Assembly (NCBI GenBank): GCA_947364235.1
Contig: CANARY010000001.1
Span: forward strand, 124,001 to 188,000
From: an uncultured Candidatus Melainabacteria bacterium
GTDB taxonomy: Bacteria > Cyanobacteriota > Vampirovibrionia > Gastranaerophilales > Gastranaerophilaceae
Length of the DNA stretch: 64,000 bases
Reading direction: 5' to 3'
The notes below the pieces were generated by a model. That model saw only the letters and a list, made by a program, of their open reading frames with translations. It searched no databases and was not told the origin of the DNA. Below, piece by piece: positions 17,693-25,565 of this stretch (the first letter of the stretch is position 1; each line of letters starts with the position of its first letter). Made by a program: the position numbers and the translations under genes.

Positions 17693-19060
17693 ATGACAAT
17701 ATTTGATGAAGATTTAATTCTAGAAACTATTAATATGATTAAGCTTCACAATTTTGATATAAGAACTGTGACGCTTACAATAAGCTTGAGAGACTGCCTG
17801 TCAGAAGACGTTAATACTGTTTGTGACAAAATTAAGTTCAAGCTTGATAAGTATGCAAAAAATCTGGTGAGCTATGCAAAAGATATAGAAAACGATTATT
17901 CTATTCCGATTGTGAACAAACGGATTGCAGTAACTCCGATTTCTCTTGTTGGAGAAGCTTGCAAGCACAAAGATTACGTAAAAATAGCCAAAACACTTGA
18001 TGAATGCGCAAATAACCTGGGAATAGATTTCATTGGCGGTTTTTCTGCTCTTGTAGAAAAAGGGTTTACTCAGGGTGATTTAGGTTTGATTGAATCTATT
18101 CCGGAAGCTTTAGCTTCAACTTCAAGGCTCTGCTCGTCAGTTAATGTTGCAACTTCAAAAGCAGGCATTAATATGGATGCCGTCTTGAAAATGGCAGACA
18201 TAATTAAACAATCAGCAGAGTTGACAGCCGACAAAGACGGCCTGGGCGCTGCAAAGCTGGTTGTATTCTGTAATTCTGTTAGTGATAACCCGTTTATGGC
18301 AGGTGCTTACTGCGGTTACGGCGAGCCTGAATGCGCTTTAAATATTGGCGTCTCCGGCCCCGGCGTTGTAAGAGCTGCAATAATGGATTTACATAAAGAT
18401 GCTGATTTAGGAGTTTTATCAAATAAAATCAAGCAGACTGCTTATAAAATAACTGCGACTGGTGAGCTTGTAGGAAGAAGGCTTGCTGAAAGATTAAATA
18501 TTCCGTTTGGAGTCATCGACCTTTCTCTTGCGCCGACTCCTGCTATCGGTGACAGCGTAGCGCAAATCTTTCAAGCAATGGGATTAGAACATGCCGGTGC
18601 TCACGGAACAACAGCTGCTTTAGCAATGCTTAACGACGCAGTTAAAAAAGGCGGAATTATGGCAAGTTCTTATGTAGGAGGACTCTCAGGCGCATTTATT
18701 CCTGTTTCGGAAGATGCCGGCATGATTGAAGCAGCAGGAAAAGGCTATTTGACATTTGACAAACTTGAAGCGATGACCTGCGTTTGTTCTGTTGGTTTAG
18801 ATATGATTGCAATACCAGGCAGCACGCCTGCTTCAACTATTGCAGGCATGATTGCAGATGAAATGGCTATAGGTATGATTAATAAGAAAACTACAGCAGT
18901 AAGAATTATTCCGGCTCCAAATAAAAACGTCGGAGACAAAGTAGTTTTCGGAGGGCTTCTGGGTGAAGCACCGATTATGAAAGTTAACACGCTTTCTTCA
19001 GCAAATTTCGTAAATAGAGGCGGCAGAATTCCTGCTCCAATACACAGTTTAAATAATTAA
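17693..19060 (+). CDS. UPF0210 / PFL-like (DUF711) family protein
   Basis: A 455-residue protein of the UPF0210 family, distantly related to glycyl-radical enzymes but without the glycyl radical loop; biochemical function is not established. Family features: [12 protein letters not shown] near the N-terminus, [44 protein letters not shown] and the C-terminal [18 protein letters not shown]. In many genomes it is paired with an ACT-domain protein; none is next to it here. TATAAT at 17679-17684 ends 8 nt before the ATG, with no Shine-Dalgarno site, so the mRNA is probably leaderless. Confidence 0.9.
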   Translation: MTIFDEDLILETINMIKLHNFDIRTVTLTISLRDCLSEDVNTVCDKIKFKLDKYAKNLVSYAKDIENDYSIPIVNKRIAVTPISLVGEACKHKDYVKIAKTLDECANNLGIDFIGGFSALVEKGFTQGDLGLIESIPEALASTSRLCSSVNVATSKAGINMDAVLKMADIIKQSAELTADKDGLGAAKLVVFCNSVSDNPFMAGAYCGYGEPECALNIGVSGPGVVRAAIMDLHKDADLGVLSNKIKQTAYKITATGELVGRRLAERLNIPFGVIDLSLAPTPAIGDSVAQIFQAMGLEHAGAHGTTAALAMLNDAVKKGGIMASSYVGGLSGAFIPVSEDAGMIEAAGKGYLTFDKLEAMTCVCSVGLDMIAIPGSTPASTIAGMIADEMAIGMINKKTTAVRIIPAPNKNVGDKVVFGGLLGEAPIMKVNTLSSANFVNRGGRIPAPIHSLNN

Positions 19061-19072
19061 AGGATAAAAACA

Positions 19073-19402
19073 ATGGCAACATTCAAAGATTTAGAAGACA
19101 GTTTGAAAAAATTTATGATAGACGAGCAGGCCGACGCCCACAACGTCAGAAACATGAACGTTACAAAGTACAATAACATGAGGATATGGATGGATCCAGC
19201 TAAGTTCCAGCAGCCGCATTTTATTGTTCGAATCTCTATTTCTGAAGCAGTTTTCTCTCTTGCTGACTGTTCAAAAATTAACGGCGGTCTGGGATTTGAA
19301 GAAAGGCTCGTTATCAAATGGTTTGGCAGAATGGGTATAAAAGATAGAATCAGAGAGCTCTGGGGTACAACTCAAGGTAACGATGAAGAAGAAGGAAAAT
19401 AA
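19073..19402 (+). CDS. Conserved small protein of unknown function
   Basis: 109 residues, not recognised. It is mixed alpha/beta with an aromatic- and Ile-rich centre (QQPHFIVRISISEAVFSL) and an acidic tail (GNDEEEGK). It has no signal peptide or membrane helix. A good AAAGGA Shine-Dalgarno site lies before the ATG. It sits 12 bases after the UPF0210 gene and 5 bases before an HxlR regulator gene, so it belongs to the same transcript. Confidence 0.7.
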   Translation: MATFKDLEDSLKKFMIDEQADAHNVRNMNVTKYNNMRIWMDPAKFQQPHFIVRISISEAVFSLADCSKINGGLGFEERLVIKWFGRMGIKDRIRELWGTTQGNDEEEGK

Positions 19403-19407
19403 TCCGG

Positions 19408-19746
19408 ATGCAATTCAAAGACTTAGCTGTAAATCCTGTAAGCGTAGTGCTTCAGCTGGTTGGAGCAAAGTGGAAAATCTTGATTATTCAAGAGCTTTTA
19501 AAAAAAGAGCTTAGGTTTAGCGAGTTAAAAAGCAAAATCGGATGCACAGCAAAGGTACTTACAAACTGCCTCAAAGAGCTTGAAGAAGACGGACTTGTGG
19601 TAAGAGAAGAATATGAAGGACTTCCTCCTAAAGTCGAATACTATCTTACAGATATTGGTTACACTTTAAGACCGGTAATTGAGTCTATGCAAAAATGGGG
19701 CAAAGAATATAAAAGGCTGCGTAAACTTATGGAAAGGAGAATTTAA
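19408..19746 (+). CDS. HxlR-family winged-helix transcriptional regulator
   Basis: 112 residues with the HxlR pattern: LVGAKWKILIIQELL, RFSELKSKIGCTAKVLTNCLKELEEDGLV (recognition helix) and PPKVEYYLTDIG (wing, the Y-x-L-T-x-x-G signature), then LRPVIESMQKWG. These regulators often respond to electrophiles or redox stress. It lies in an apparent operon with the preceding unknown gene and the following metal-dependent hydrolase (3-base gap). The conserved N-terminal Cys of several redox-sensing HxlR proteins is not seen. Confidence 0.88.
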   Translation: MQFKDLAVNPVSVVLQLVGAKWKILIIQELLKKELRFSELKSKIGCTAKVLTNCLKELEEDGLVVREEYEGLPPKVEYYLTDIGYTLRPVIESMQKWGKEYKRLRKLMERRI

Positions 19747-19749
19747 ACA

Positions 19750-20397
19750 ATGAATATTGTTTATCTTGGTCATAGCGCATTTGAAATCGAAACTACAGGC
19801 AAAAAAATCTTAATAGACCCTTTTCTTGTTTGTTCTCCAAATTACAAACCCGATAACATAACCAATATATTTGTCACACACGCACACGGAGACCATCTAG
19901 GCAGCGCAATCGAGATTTCGAAATCATCAGGAGCTCCAATTACTGCTGTTTATGAGCTTGCAAATTACTGTGCAAAACAAGGAGCTAAAGCAATAGATAC
20001 AGGCTTGGGAGCTTGGATTGAATACAACTGGGGAAGGGCAGCCGCTGTTCCTGCGTTTCATTCAAGCTCCACGCCGGACGGAGTATACGGCGGCTGCCCT
20101 TGCGGTTTTGTTTTTGAAATCGAAGGAAAAACTATTTACCATGCCGGAGATACTTCTTTAAGCAATGAAATGAAAATGATTGGCGAAGTTTATCAGCCGG
20201 ATACAGCTATGCTTCCGATTGGCGGTAAGTACACTATGGATATTGAACACGCTGTAAAAGCAGCTGAATGGCTTGGAGCAAGCGAAGTTATCCCGATGCA
20301 TTACAATACTTTCGATGCGATTAAAGTTGATATAAATGATTTTGAACGTCAAATCAGAGAAATCGGCAAAATTCCGATGACTATGAAAATTGACTAA
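19750..20397 (+). CDS. Metallo-beta-lactamase fold hydrolase (UPF0173 family)
   Basis: A 215-residue metal-dependent hydrolase. Zinc-binding motifs: VTHAHGDHLG (H-x-H-x-D-H), later FHSS, HAGDTSLS and MHYNTFD supply the remaining ligands. The N-terminus MNIVYLGHSAFEIE is typical of the UPF0173/YtkL group, whose substrate is unknown. It ends the operon begun by the UPF0210 gene. A hairpin-bearing repeat follows the stop codon. Confidence 0.9.
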   Translation: MNIVYLGHSAFEIETTGKKILIDPFLVCSPNYKPDNITNIFVTHAHGDHLGSAIEISKSSGAPITAVYELANYCAKQGAKAIDTGLGAWIEYNWGRAAAVPAFHSSSTPDGVYGGCPCGFVFEIEGKTIYHAGDTSLSNEMKMIGEVYQPDTAMLPIGGKYTMDIEHAVKAAEWLGASEVIPMHYNTFDAIKVDINDFERQIREIGKIPMTMKID

Positions 20398-20400
20398 GAG

Positions 20401-20490
20401 TGCGGGGGTAAATGAAGGGGTTTGTCGTTGTACCTACTAGCTTGGAAGAATATCTACGTGCGGGGTTAAATGTGCTGCGCACATTTAACA
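20401..20490 (+). repeat. Intergenic repeat with 11-bp hairpin
   Basis: It contains GGGGGTAAATGAAGGGG (20404-20420), which recurs exactly at 39539-39555. It also has ATATCTACGTGCG (20450-20462) and GTGCTGCGCAC (20472-20482), both shared with an element inside the aminotransferase gene at 63565-63669. GTTAAATGTGC (20465-20475) and GCACATTTAAC (20479-20489) form a perfect stem that may also end the upstream transcript. Its base composition is richer in G than its surroundings. Confidence 0.6.
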
Positions 20491-20576
20491 ATTTGTAACA
20501 TGAAGTCAATTTTCCCGTCCTAAATGTTTTTAATAATATATAGGGAATTTAATAATAGGGATTAGGAGACTTCAAA

Positions 20577-20819
20577 ATGGCAATCGGAGCAAGAGATTAC
20601 ATCGACAAGTTACTTGTAAAAAAATATGCGGAAGAAAAAGTTGACAACCATGATGCAATGGAGTCAATGATTGACCCTAATAAAATGCTTGAAACAATGA
20701 ACGATGTTGCAGCAATCCAGAGAAATATGTTTATGCTTTCACAAAAACTTTATTCTGCTTGTTACGCAGTGAACGCAAGAGCTGCGAGATATCAGAAAAA
20801 AGAAGTGAATGAAAACTAG
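20577..20819 (+). CDS. Small helical protein of unknown function
   Basis: 80 residues, not recognised. It is predicted nearly all-helical (ARDYIDKLLVKKYAEEK, then AAIQRNMFMLSQKLYSACYAVN), with no signal peptide. A strong TTAGGAGA Shine-Dalgarno site precedes the ATG, and an AT-rich promoter region (around 20525-20560) separates it from the upstream operon, so it is expressed on its own. The 3' end overlaps the convergent SIS-domain gene by 4 bases. Confidence 0.7.
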   Translation: MAIGARDYIDKLLVKKYAEEKVDNHDAMESMIDPNKMLETMNDVAAIQRNMFMLSQKLYSACYAVNARAARYQKKEVNEN

Positions 20820-21886
20820 ATATTATTATCCACAACAACTTTGTGAAGTCCTTTCGGATGGTCAACATTTCGTTTAAGCTTTAACGCTGTTTCTAAAGCG
20901 ATTTGCTGACAGACGAGAACGTTCGCAAACATTTGCTGAATTTCGTTTTCACAAACTACGTTTATGTTAAAATCTGCTTGAATTTCATCAGAACCTATTA
21001 TAACAAGTCTCGGATTGTAATCTTCTTTGATTTTTTGCAAGTTTGCAGCTGAGCGTTTAGAAATTTTGTCAACTGCAATATAGATAAGAGTTGATTTATT
21101 ATTAAGAACTGCAACATGCCCGTGCATAAACTCGCCTAAAATCGCAGCACTTATGTTTTTATAAGAAGTTTCTTTAATCTTTAAAGCAGCTTCTTTTGCA
21201 AGCGAGTAAGAAATTCCGTCTGCTGTAATCACAATCAAAGTTTCTTTTGCAAGTTTTGAAGCAAGTTTTTTGATTTCTTTCCGTTTTGCAAGCGCTCTAT
21301 CAATAACAGCTGGAAGGGTAAACAGAGATTTTTTATAAACTTCAGCTGACTCTCTGCTGTGGCGTTCAATTAACTTCAGAGTAATCAAAATTAAGCAAAG
21401 CATCTGAGAAGTAAACGATTTTGTCGCTGCAATACCCTGTTCTGTACCTGCGTAACAGGCAACTTTATAATCACAGACATTCCAAATTGCAGAATTTTCG
21501 TTATTTGTAATACAAAGCGTTGAAATATCCGGAAGTTCTTTAACTTTTTGGGCAGATTTAACAGTGTCGCTTGTTTCGCCGGACTGCGTAATAAAAATAT
21601 AAAGAGTGTTTTTATCACGCGGAATTACATTTTTTAAAAGAAACTCGCTGGAATAAATTGCACGTGATTCGATTTTTGAAAATTTTTCAAGCAAATCAAC
21701 AGCAAATCTTGCACAGTGATATGAAGAACCGCTTGCAACAAGTACAATTTTTTGAATATTGTCAGGCAGGTCGATTTTAACTTCACCAGTCTGAGGATTG
21801 ATATATTTCATCAAAATATATGGAATGATTTTGGATTGTTCAATTATTTCAAGCTCCATATTGGTTTTTACATTCTTTTTGAACAT
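20816..21886 (-). CDS. SIS-domain sugar-phosphate isomerase, GlmS C-terminal-like, without glutaminase domain
   Basis: 356 residues with two SIS domains like the isomerase half of glucosamine-6-phosphate synthase: VASGSSYHCARFAVDLLE, TQSGETSDTVKSAQ, CITNNENSAIWNVCD, GTEQGIAATKSFTSQ, KIKETSYKNISA, EFMHGHVAVLN, and a C-terminus HPKGLHKVVVD that keeps the catalytic Lys. The N-terminal Cys amidotransferase domain is absent, so it more likely acts as a deaminase/isomerase (FrlB/AgaS-like) than as GlmS. Its start overlaps the preceding small gene by 19 bases, in an operon with that gene and a DUF1653 gene. Confidence 0.85.
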   Translation of the reverse strand: MFKKNVKTNMELEIIEQSKIIPYILMKYINPQTGEVKIDLPDNIQKIVLVASGSSYHCARFAVDLLEKFSKIESRAIYSSEFLLKNVIPRDKNTLYIFITQSGETSDTVKSAQKVKELPDISTLCITNNENSAIWNVCDYKVACYAGTEQGIAATKSFTSQMLCLILITLKLIERHSRESAEVYKKSLFTLPAVIDRALAKRKEIKKLASKLAKETLIVITADGISYSLAKEAALKIKETSYKNISAAILGEFMHGHVAVLNNKSTLIYIAVDKISKRSAANLQKIKEDYNPRLVIIGSDEIQADFNINVVCENEIQQMFANVLVCQQIALETALKLKRNVDHPKGLHKVVVDNNI

Positions 21887-22032
21887 AAGCTCTCCAATCT
21901 TGATTTCAGCATTTTCATTTCTTCTCTTGTCAGAAAGTCAGAAAAGCGCATAAATTCGTACATCGCATCATCATACGAATACTGGCCGCGTTCAACTTTC
22001 TGAATCCACTCTCTTACTTCTCTCGTCATCAT
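21868..22032 (-). CDS. Small helical protein of unknown function
   Basis: A 54-residue ORF (MMTREVREWIQKVERG ... SRLESLCSKRM). Its ATGATG overlaps the TGA stop of the DUF1653 gene, and its stop lies 19 bases inside the SIS-domain gene. The tight overlaps on both sides and its helical, charged composition support a real, translationally coupled gene. No known family was recognised. Confidence 0.6.
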   Translation of the reverse strand: MMTREVREWIQKVERGQYSYDDAMYEFMRFSDFLTREEMKMLKSRLESLCSKRM

Positions 22033-22319
22033 ATCAGCGTAAACCTCAGCACTGCATGCGGGGGTTCGGCAGACAGCTTAATATCACCGCAATTATCTTG
22101 TACTGCCAGGCCTGCCTCAGCGCAAGCCTCCATATTCCCTGTATTTACCACAACCGGCTCATTCCACATGCTTTTCGGACGCACCCAAACATCTCCCTTC
22201 TCCACATTCTGATAAACAACCATGTCTTCACAGGTTTCCGAATGTTTAGCAAGTGCAATAATTTCGTAAACATTGCCTTTGTAATGCTTGTATTTTTTTC
22301 CGACTGTAATTTCCTGCAT
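22029..22319 (-). CDS. DUF1653 domain protein with an internal insertion
   Basis: A 96-residue protein. The DUF1653 core is clear: YKHYKGNVYEIIALAKHSET, EDMVVYQN, VWVRPKSMWNEPV and the terminal LRFTLI. Family members are usually about 65-75 residues, with the RF element directly after the MWNE strand. Here about 28 extra residues (about 62-89, encoded by 22053-22136) intervene. Function of the family is unknown. TATAAT at 22326-22331 (minus strand) ends 6 nt before the ATG, so the mRNA is probably leaderless. It is the first gene of an operon with the 54-residue ORF and the SIS gene. Confidence 0.82.
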   Translation of the reverse strand: MQEITVGKKYKHYKGNVYEIIALAKHSETCEDMVVYQNVEKGDVWVRPKSMWNEPVVVNTGNMEACAEAGLAVQDNCGDIKLSAEPPHAVLRFTLI

Positions 22320-22423
22320 AAGTTGATTATAACATATTATTCGTAAAACAATATTTTTTTACTCATACTGTTGCATTATATAAATAATTCGTTTATAACG
22401 TAATTAGTAGAAGAGGTGAAAAA

Positions 22424-23230
22424 ATGTATACTATCGGATTTATCGGCTCTGGCAAAATGGCAGGAGCAATCATAAAAGGACTTATCAAAACAGGGTTTGC
22501 GAAGCCTGAGGAGCTTATTGCATCTCAAGCCGAGACAGAAGGTATAGAAGAGAAATCAAAAACACTTGGTATAAAAATAACTCTTGATAATAAAGAAGTT
22601 GCAAAAAATTCAAAAATTATTCTTATTGCAACAAAACCTAATCAAGCAGTCGATGTTTTAGAAGAAATCAAACCATTTATCACTTCTGATAAGCTTATAG
22701 CTTCAATTGCAGCAGGAGTAACAACAAAAAGACTTGAAGCGCATCTTCCTGAAAATACACGCGTAGTAAGGATTATGCCGAACACTCCGGCTTTAGTCGG
22801 CGAAGGCATGAGCGGAATGGTCGGCGGAAAATTTGCAAAACAAGAAGATTTAGATTATATTTACAATCTGCTCTCTACTATAGGCAAATGTATTGTTGTT
22901 GATGACGAAGCCCAAATTGACATTGTAACAGCGATTTCCGGCTCTGGACCTGCGTTTTTCTACAAAGTTATAAACGAGATTGCCCGCGCTGGAGAAAAGC
23001 TTGGCATGGATTATGAAAAAGCGCTTCTTTTGAGCATCCAAACCGCAATCGGTTCTGCAAAAATGGCTTTGAACAGAGAAATATCTATGGAAGAACTTAT
23101 CTCCAATGTTGCAACAAAAGGCGGATGCACCCGTGTCGGAGTTGACTGCATGGACGAATATAACACAGAGAAAGTATTCTTTGATGTAATCAAGAGCACG
23201 ACAGAAAAAGCCTGCGCCTTAGGAGGATAG
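22424..23230 (+). CDS. proC: Pyrroline-5-carboxylate reductase
   Basis: A 268-residue NAD(P)H-dependent enzyme for the last step of proline synthesis. The N-terminal Rossmann fold reads IGFIGSGKMAGAIIKGL. VVRIMPNTPALVGEGM and the C-terminal ISGSGPAFFYKVINEIARAGEKLGM and TKGGCTRVGVD match the P5CR signature (GxTxxA region in variant form). AGAGGTGA precedes the ATG. A promoter of the form TTGCAT-N16-TTATAA is possible upstream. It stands alone, divergent from the DUF1653 operon. Confidence 0.93.
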   Translation: MYTIGFIGSGKMAGAIIKGLIKTGFAKPEELIASQAETEGIEEKSKTLGIKITLDNKEVAKNSKIILIATKPNQAVDVLEEIKPFITSDKLIASIAAGVTTKRLEAHLPENTRVVRIMPNTPALVGEGMSGMVGGKFAKQEDLDYIYNLLSTIGKCIVVDDEAQIDIVTAISGSGPAFFYKVINEIARAGEKLGMDYEKALLLSIQTAIGSAKMALNREISMEELISNVATKGGCTRVGVDCMDEYNTEKVFFDVIKSTTEKACALGG

Positions 23231-23250
23231 TAAATTACAAAGCTAAATCA

Positions 23251-23270
23251 GCAGGCAGGCAATGCCTGGC
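23251..23270. terminator. Possible weak bidirectional terminator
   Basis: CAGGCA (23256-23261) and TGCCTG (23263-23268) form a short inverted repeat in the 59-base gap between convergent proC and phosphoesterase genes. The word GCAGGCAGGC also occurs at 39671-39680 in another repeat-rich gap. Confidence 0.3.
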
Positions 23271-23289
23271 TAAATAAAACATACAAGCC

Positions 23290-24033
23290 TTAGAAGTGTC
23301 TTACTTCCGGATTTAAGAGCATACTTGCAAGTTTTTCTGCGCCTTCAAAATCTCGCTGCGCAAGCCTCTCAGAAGCGCGTTCTTTATTATATTTCACAAA
23401 ATGGTGCTCAAATACACATTTGCCGTCTTCCACATCAATCGTCAAATAACAAGAATCCGGTCTTGAAGTAAACGGACGTCCAATACTGCCTGTGTTTATC
23501 ACTGTTTGTTTTGTTGAAGTCTGAAACCCGCACGGAATATGGGTATGACCGCATAGAACTACTTCTGCTTTAACATTTTCAAGCATTTTTTCAACTTCTG
23601 CAATTGGTGTATCAGGAAGAATGTCTTCATTATTCTTCCTTGGAGAGCCATGTACAAGAAGAAACTTAACTCCTCCAGCTTCAACTTCTTTCTGAATTGG
23701 TAAATTTTTCAAAAACCCTTTTTGAACAGGGTTAAGAAGCTGTGCATCTTTTTTTAAAGCTTCTGCCATCACCGGAGCTTTTCCCTTCAAGCTTGAATAA
23801 AGTTCGTCTGAATAATCTGCAATCATCAAATCCGTATTACCTTGTATCATAACAAATTTGGAATCATTCATTCTGCTCATGAAAAAATCAACAGTATCAG
23901 AAGGTTCAGGCCCTGCCATAGCATAATCGCCAAGTACAAAGATTTTATCACATTCCTTCTCTGTAATATCTTGCATAACCGCTTCAATCGCTTCCATATT
24001 GCCATGGATATCTGAGATTACTGCTATTTTCAT
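23290..24033 (-). CDS. Metallophosphoesterase (YfcE/MJ0936-like)
   Basis: 247 residues with the calcineurin-like phosphoesterase motif series: ISDIHGNMEA (D-x-H), VLGDYAMAGP (G-D), IQGNTDLMI (G-N-x-D), LLVHGSPRKNNE and CGHTHIPCGF (G-H-x-H). This predicts a soluble, two-metal phosphodiesterase or phosphatase; substrate unknown. GGAG precedes the ATG. It is monocistronic, convergent with proC and divergent from ispG. Confidence 0.9.
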   Translation of the reverse strand: MKIAVISDIHGNMEAIEAVMQDITEKECDKIFVLGDYAMAGPEPSDTVDFFMSRMNDSKFVMIQGNTDLMIADYSDELYSSLKGKAPVMAEALKKDAQLLNPVQKGFLKNLPIQKEVEAGGVKFLLVHGSPRKNNEDILPDTPIAEVEKMLENVKAEVVLCGHTHIPCGFQTSTKQTVINTGSIGRPFTSRPDSCYLTIDVEDGKCVFEHHFVKYNKERASERLAQRDFEGAEKLASMLLNPEVRHF

Positions 24034-24120
24034 GTTTTAGCTCCTTTTGGTTTTATTGACAAAATAACTTAATAATACCATAAATTGTGCTTCCATTCAA
24101 TTTCGTGGTACAATGACTGT

Positions 24121-25185
24121 ATGATAAACAGAAGGAAATCAAAACAAATTTCAATAGGGAACGTAAAAATCGGCGGAGACGCTCCAATTAGCGTTCAGTC
24201 TATGTGTAATACAGATACAAGAGACGTTGCAGCAACTCTTGAGCAGATAAGCGAACTTGCTTCTGCAGGATGCGAAATCGTAAGGCTTGCAGTTTTAAAC
24301 AAAGACGCAGCAGCTGCAATCAAAGACATTACAGCAAAATCTCCGGTACCTCTGGTTGCAGATATTCATTTTGATTACAGGCTTGCTTTGACTTGTATAG
24401 AAAACGGGATTCATGCACTTAGAATTAATCCGGGAAACATCGGCAAAAAAGAACACACAGTTAAAGTTGTTGAAGCAGCTAAAGCACACGAAATTCCAAT
24501 AAGAATAGGAATTAACGGAGGCTCTTTAGAAAAAGAATTTGCTGAAATGGACATTCCGCTTGCTGAAAAAATGGTTTTAAGCGCAATGAGACACCTTGAA
24601 ATTCTTGAAGATTTGAACTTTTACAATACAAAAGTTTCTCTAAAATCTTCAGATGTTTTAACCACGATAGAAGCTTACAGGCTGATGGCAGCAAAAGTTG
24701 ATTATCCGCTTCATCTCGGAGTAACAGAAGCTGGGACTTTAAAATCCGGTTTAATCAAGTCTTCTGTAGGGTTAGGCACACTTCTCAGCGAAGGAATCGG
24801 AGACACAATCCGAGTTTCTCTTACAGAAAACCCGGTTGAAGAAGTCCATGCAGGATTTGGAATTCTTAAATCTTTAAATTTGAGGCAAAAAGGTATTAAC
24901 TTTATTTCTTGTCCGACATGCGGAAGAACTCAAATTGATTTAATCGGGCTGGCTAAAAAAGTTGAAGAACGGTTTAAAAACCTTGACTTACCTATTACAA
25001 TTGCGGTTATGGGCTGTCCGGTAAACGGTCCCGGCGAAGCTCGGCACGCAGATTTTGGGATAGCAGGAGCAATAAAAGAAGGGTACATTTTCAAAAAAGG
25101 AGAAATTATTGCAAGAGTTCCCGAAGCCGACTTGATTAATTCTTTAGAAAATATTATAATGGAATCATATAGTTCAGTTAAATAA
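24121..25185 (+). CDS. ispG: (E)-4-hydroxy-3-methylbut-2-enyl-diphosphate synthase (GcpE)
   Basis: A 354-residue iron-sulfur enzyme of the MEP isoprenoid pathway. The N-terminus reads SIGNVKIGGDAPISVQSMCNTDTRD. The C-terminal 4Fe-4S site has ISCPTCGRTQIDL and MGCPVNGPGEARHADFGIAG. It belongs to the short, two-domain bacterial form. A frame extends to 24085, but the ATG at 24121 gives the family N-terminus. TGGTACAAT ends at 24114, only 6 nt before this ATG, and there is no Shine-Dalgarno site, so a leaderless mRNA is likely. Confidence 0.94.
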   Translation: MINRRKSKQISIGNVKIGGDAPISVQSMCNTDTRDVAATLEQISELASAGCEIVRLAVLNKDAAAAIKDITAKSPVPLVADIHFDYRLALTCIENGIHALRINPGNIGKKEHTVKVVEAAKAHEIPIRIGINGGSLEKEFAEMDIPLAEKMVLSAMRHLEILEDLNFYNTKVSLKSSDVLTTIEAYRLMAAKVDYPLHLGVTEAGTLKSGLIKSSVGLGTLLSEGIGDTIRVSLTENPVEEVHAGFGILKSLNLRQKGINFISCPTCGRTQIDLIGLAKKVEERFKNLDLPITIAVMGCPVNGPGEARHADFGIAGAIKEGYIFKKGEIIARVPEADLINSLENIIMESYSSVK

Positions 25186-25187
25186 GA

Positions 25188-25511
25188 ATGGGTGTTATGA
25201 GAAGAAATTTATTTTTAGTTTTAGCTTTATTTACAGCTTTATGTATTAGTGTAAAAGCAGACATCACGCCTGCACAGCAAACAGATCCTGAATACGTTAT
25301 TAACAACGGTTATTCAGAAGCATTTGCAGAACATGTTATGATTCAAAAACAGCGTGCTGCAGGAGCTCCGGTTGAACCTTTGTATGAAAAGAAACACAAC
25401 AAATTTGTAAGATTTTTACAAAACTCTTATTCATACTTAGATCCTGCTGTTGATAACCAGGAAAGATATCACCACGATATTCATCAATCTCCTAGTGTTA
25501 GAGATTTATAA
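25188..25511 (+). CDS. Small secreted protein of unknown function
   Basis: 107 residues. The N-terminus is a signal peptide (RRNLFLVLALFTALCISVKA, likely cleaved before DIT). The mature part is short and polar with NSYSYLDPAVDN and a His-rich patch (RYHHDIHQ) that could bind metal. It begins 2 bases after ispG and is followed by a strong terminator, so it is co-transcribed with ispG. ATG at 25188 or 25197 are both possible starts. No known family recognised. Confidence 0.72.
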   Translation: MGVMRRNLFLVLALFTALCISVKADITPAQQTDPEYVINNGYSEAFAEHVMIQKQRAAGAPVEPLYEKKHNKFVRFLQNSYSYLDPAVDNQERYHHDIHQSPSVRDL

Positions 25512-25521
25512 GATTTAAACA

Positions 25522-25549
25522 AAAGGCGTCAACATCAGACGCCTTTTTT
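25522..25549 (+). terminator. Rho-independent terminator after the ispG operon
   Basis: AAAGGCGTC (25522-25530) and GACGCCTTT (25538-25546) form a 9-bp stem with a 7-nt loop, followed by a T-run. The next promoter (-10 TATAAT at 25554-25559) starts only a few bases later. Confidence 0.9.
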
Positions 25550-25565
25550 GTTGTATAATAATGGC

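Noticed and set aside
20816-21886. Frameshifted glmS (glutaminase domain lost by mutation)
   Set aside because: The upstream sequence encodes an unrelated 54-residue ORF and a DUF1653 gene, not remnants of a glutaminase domain.
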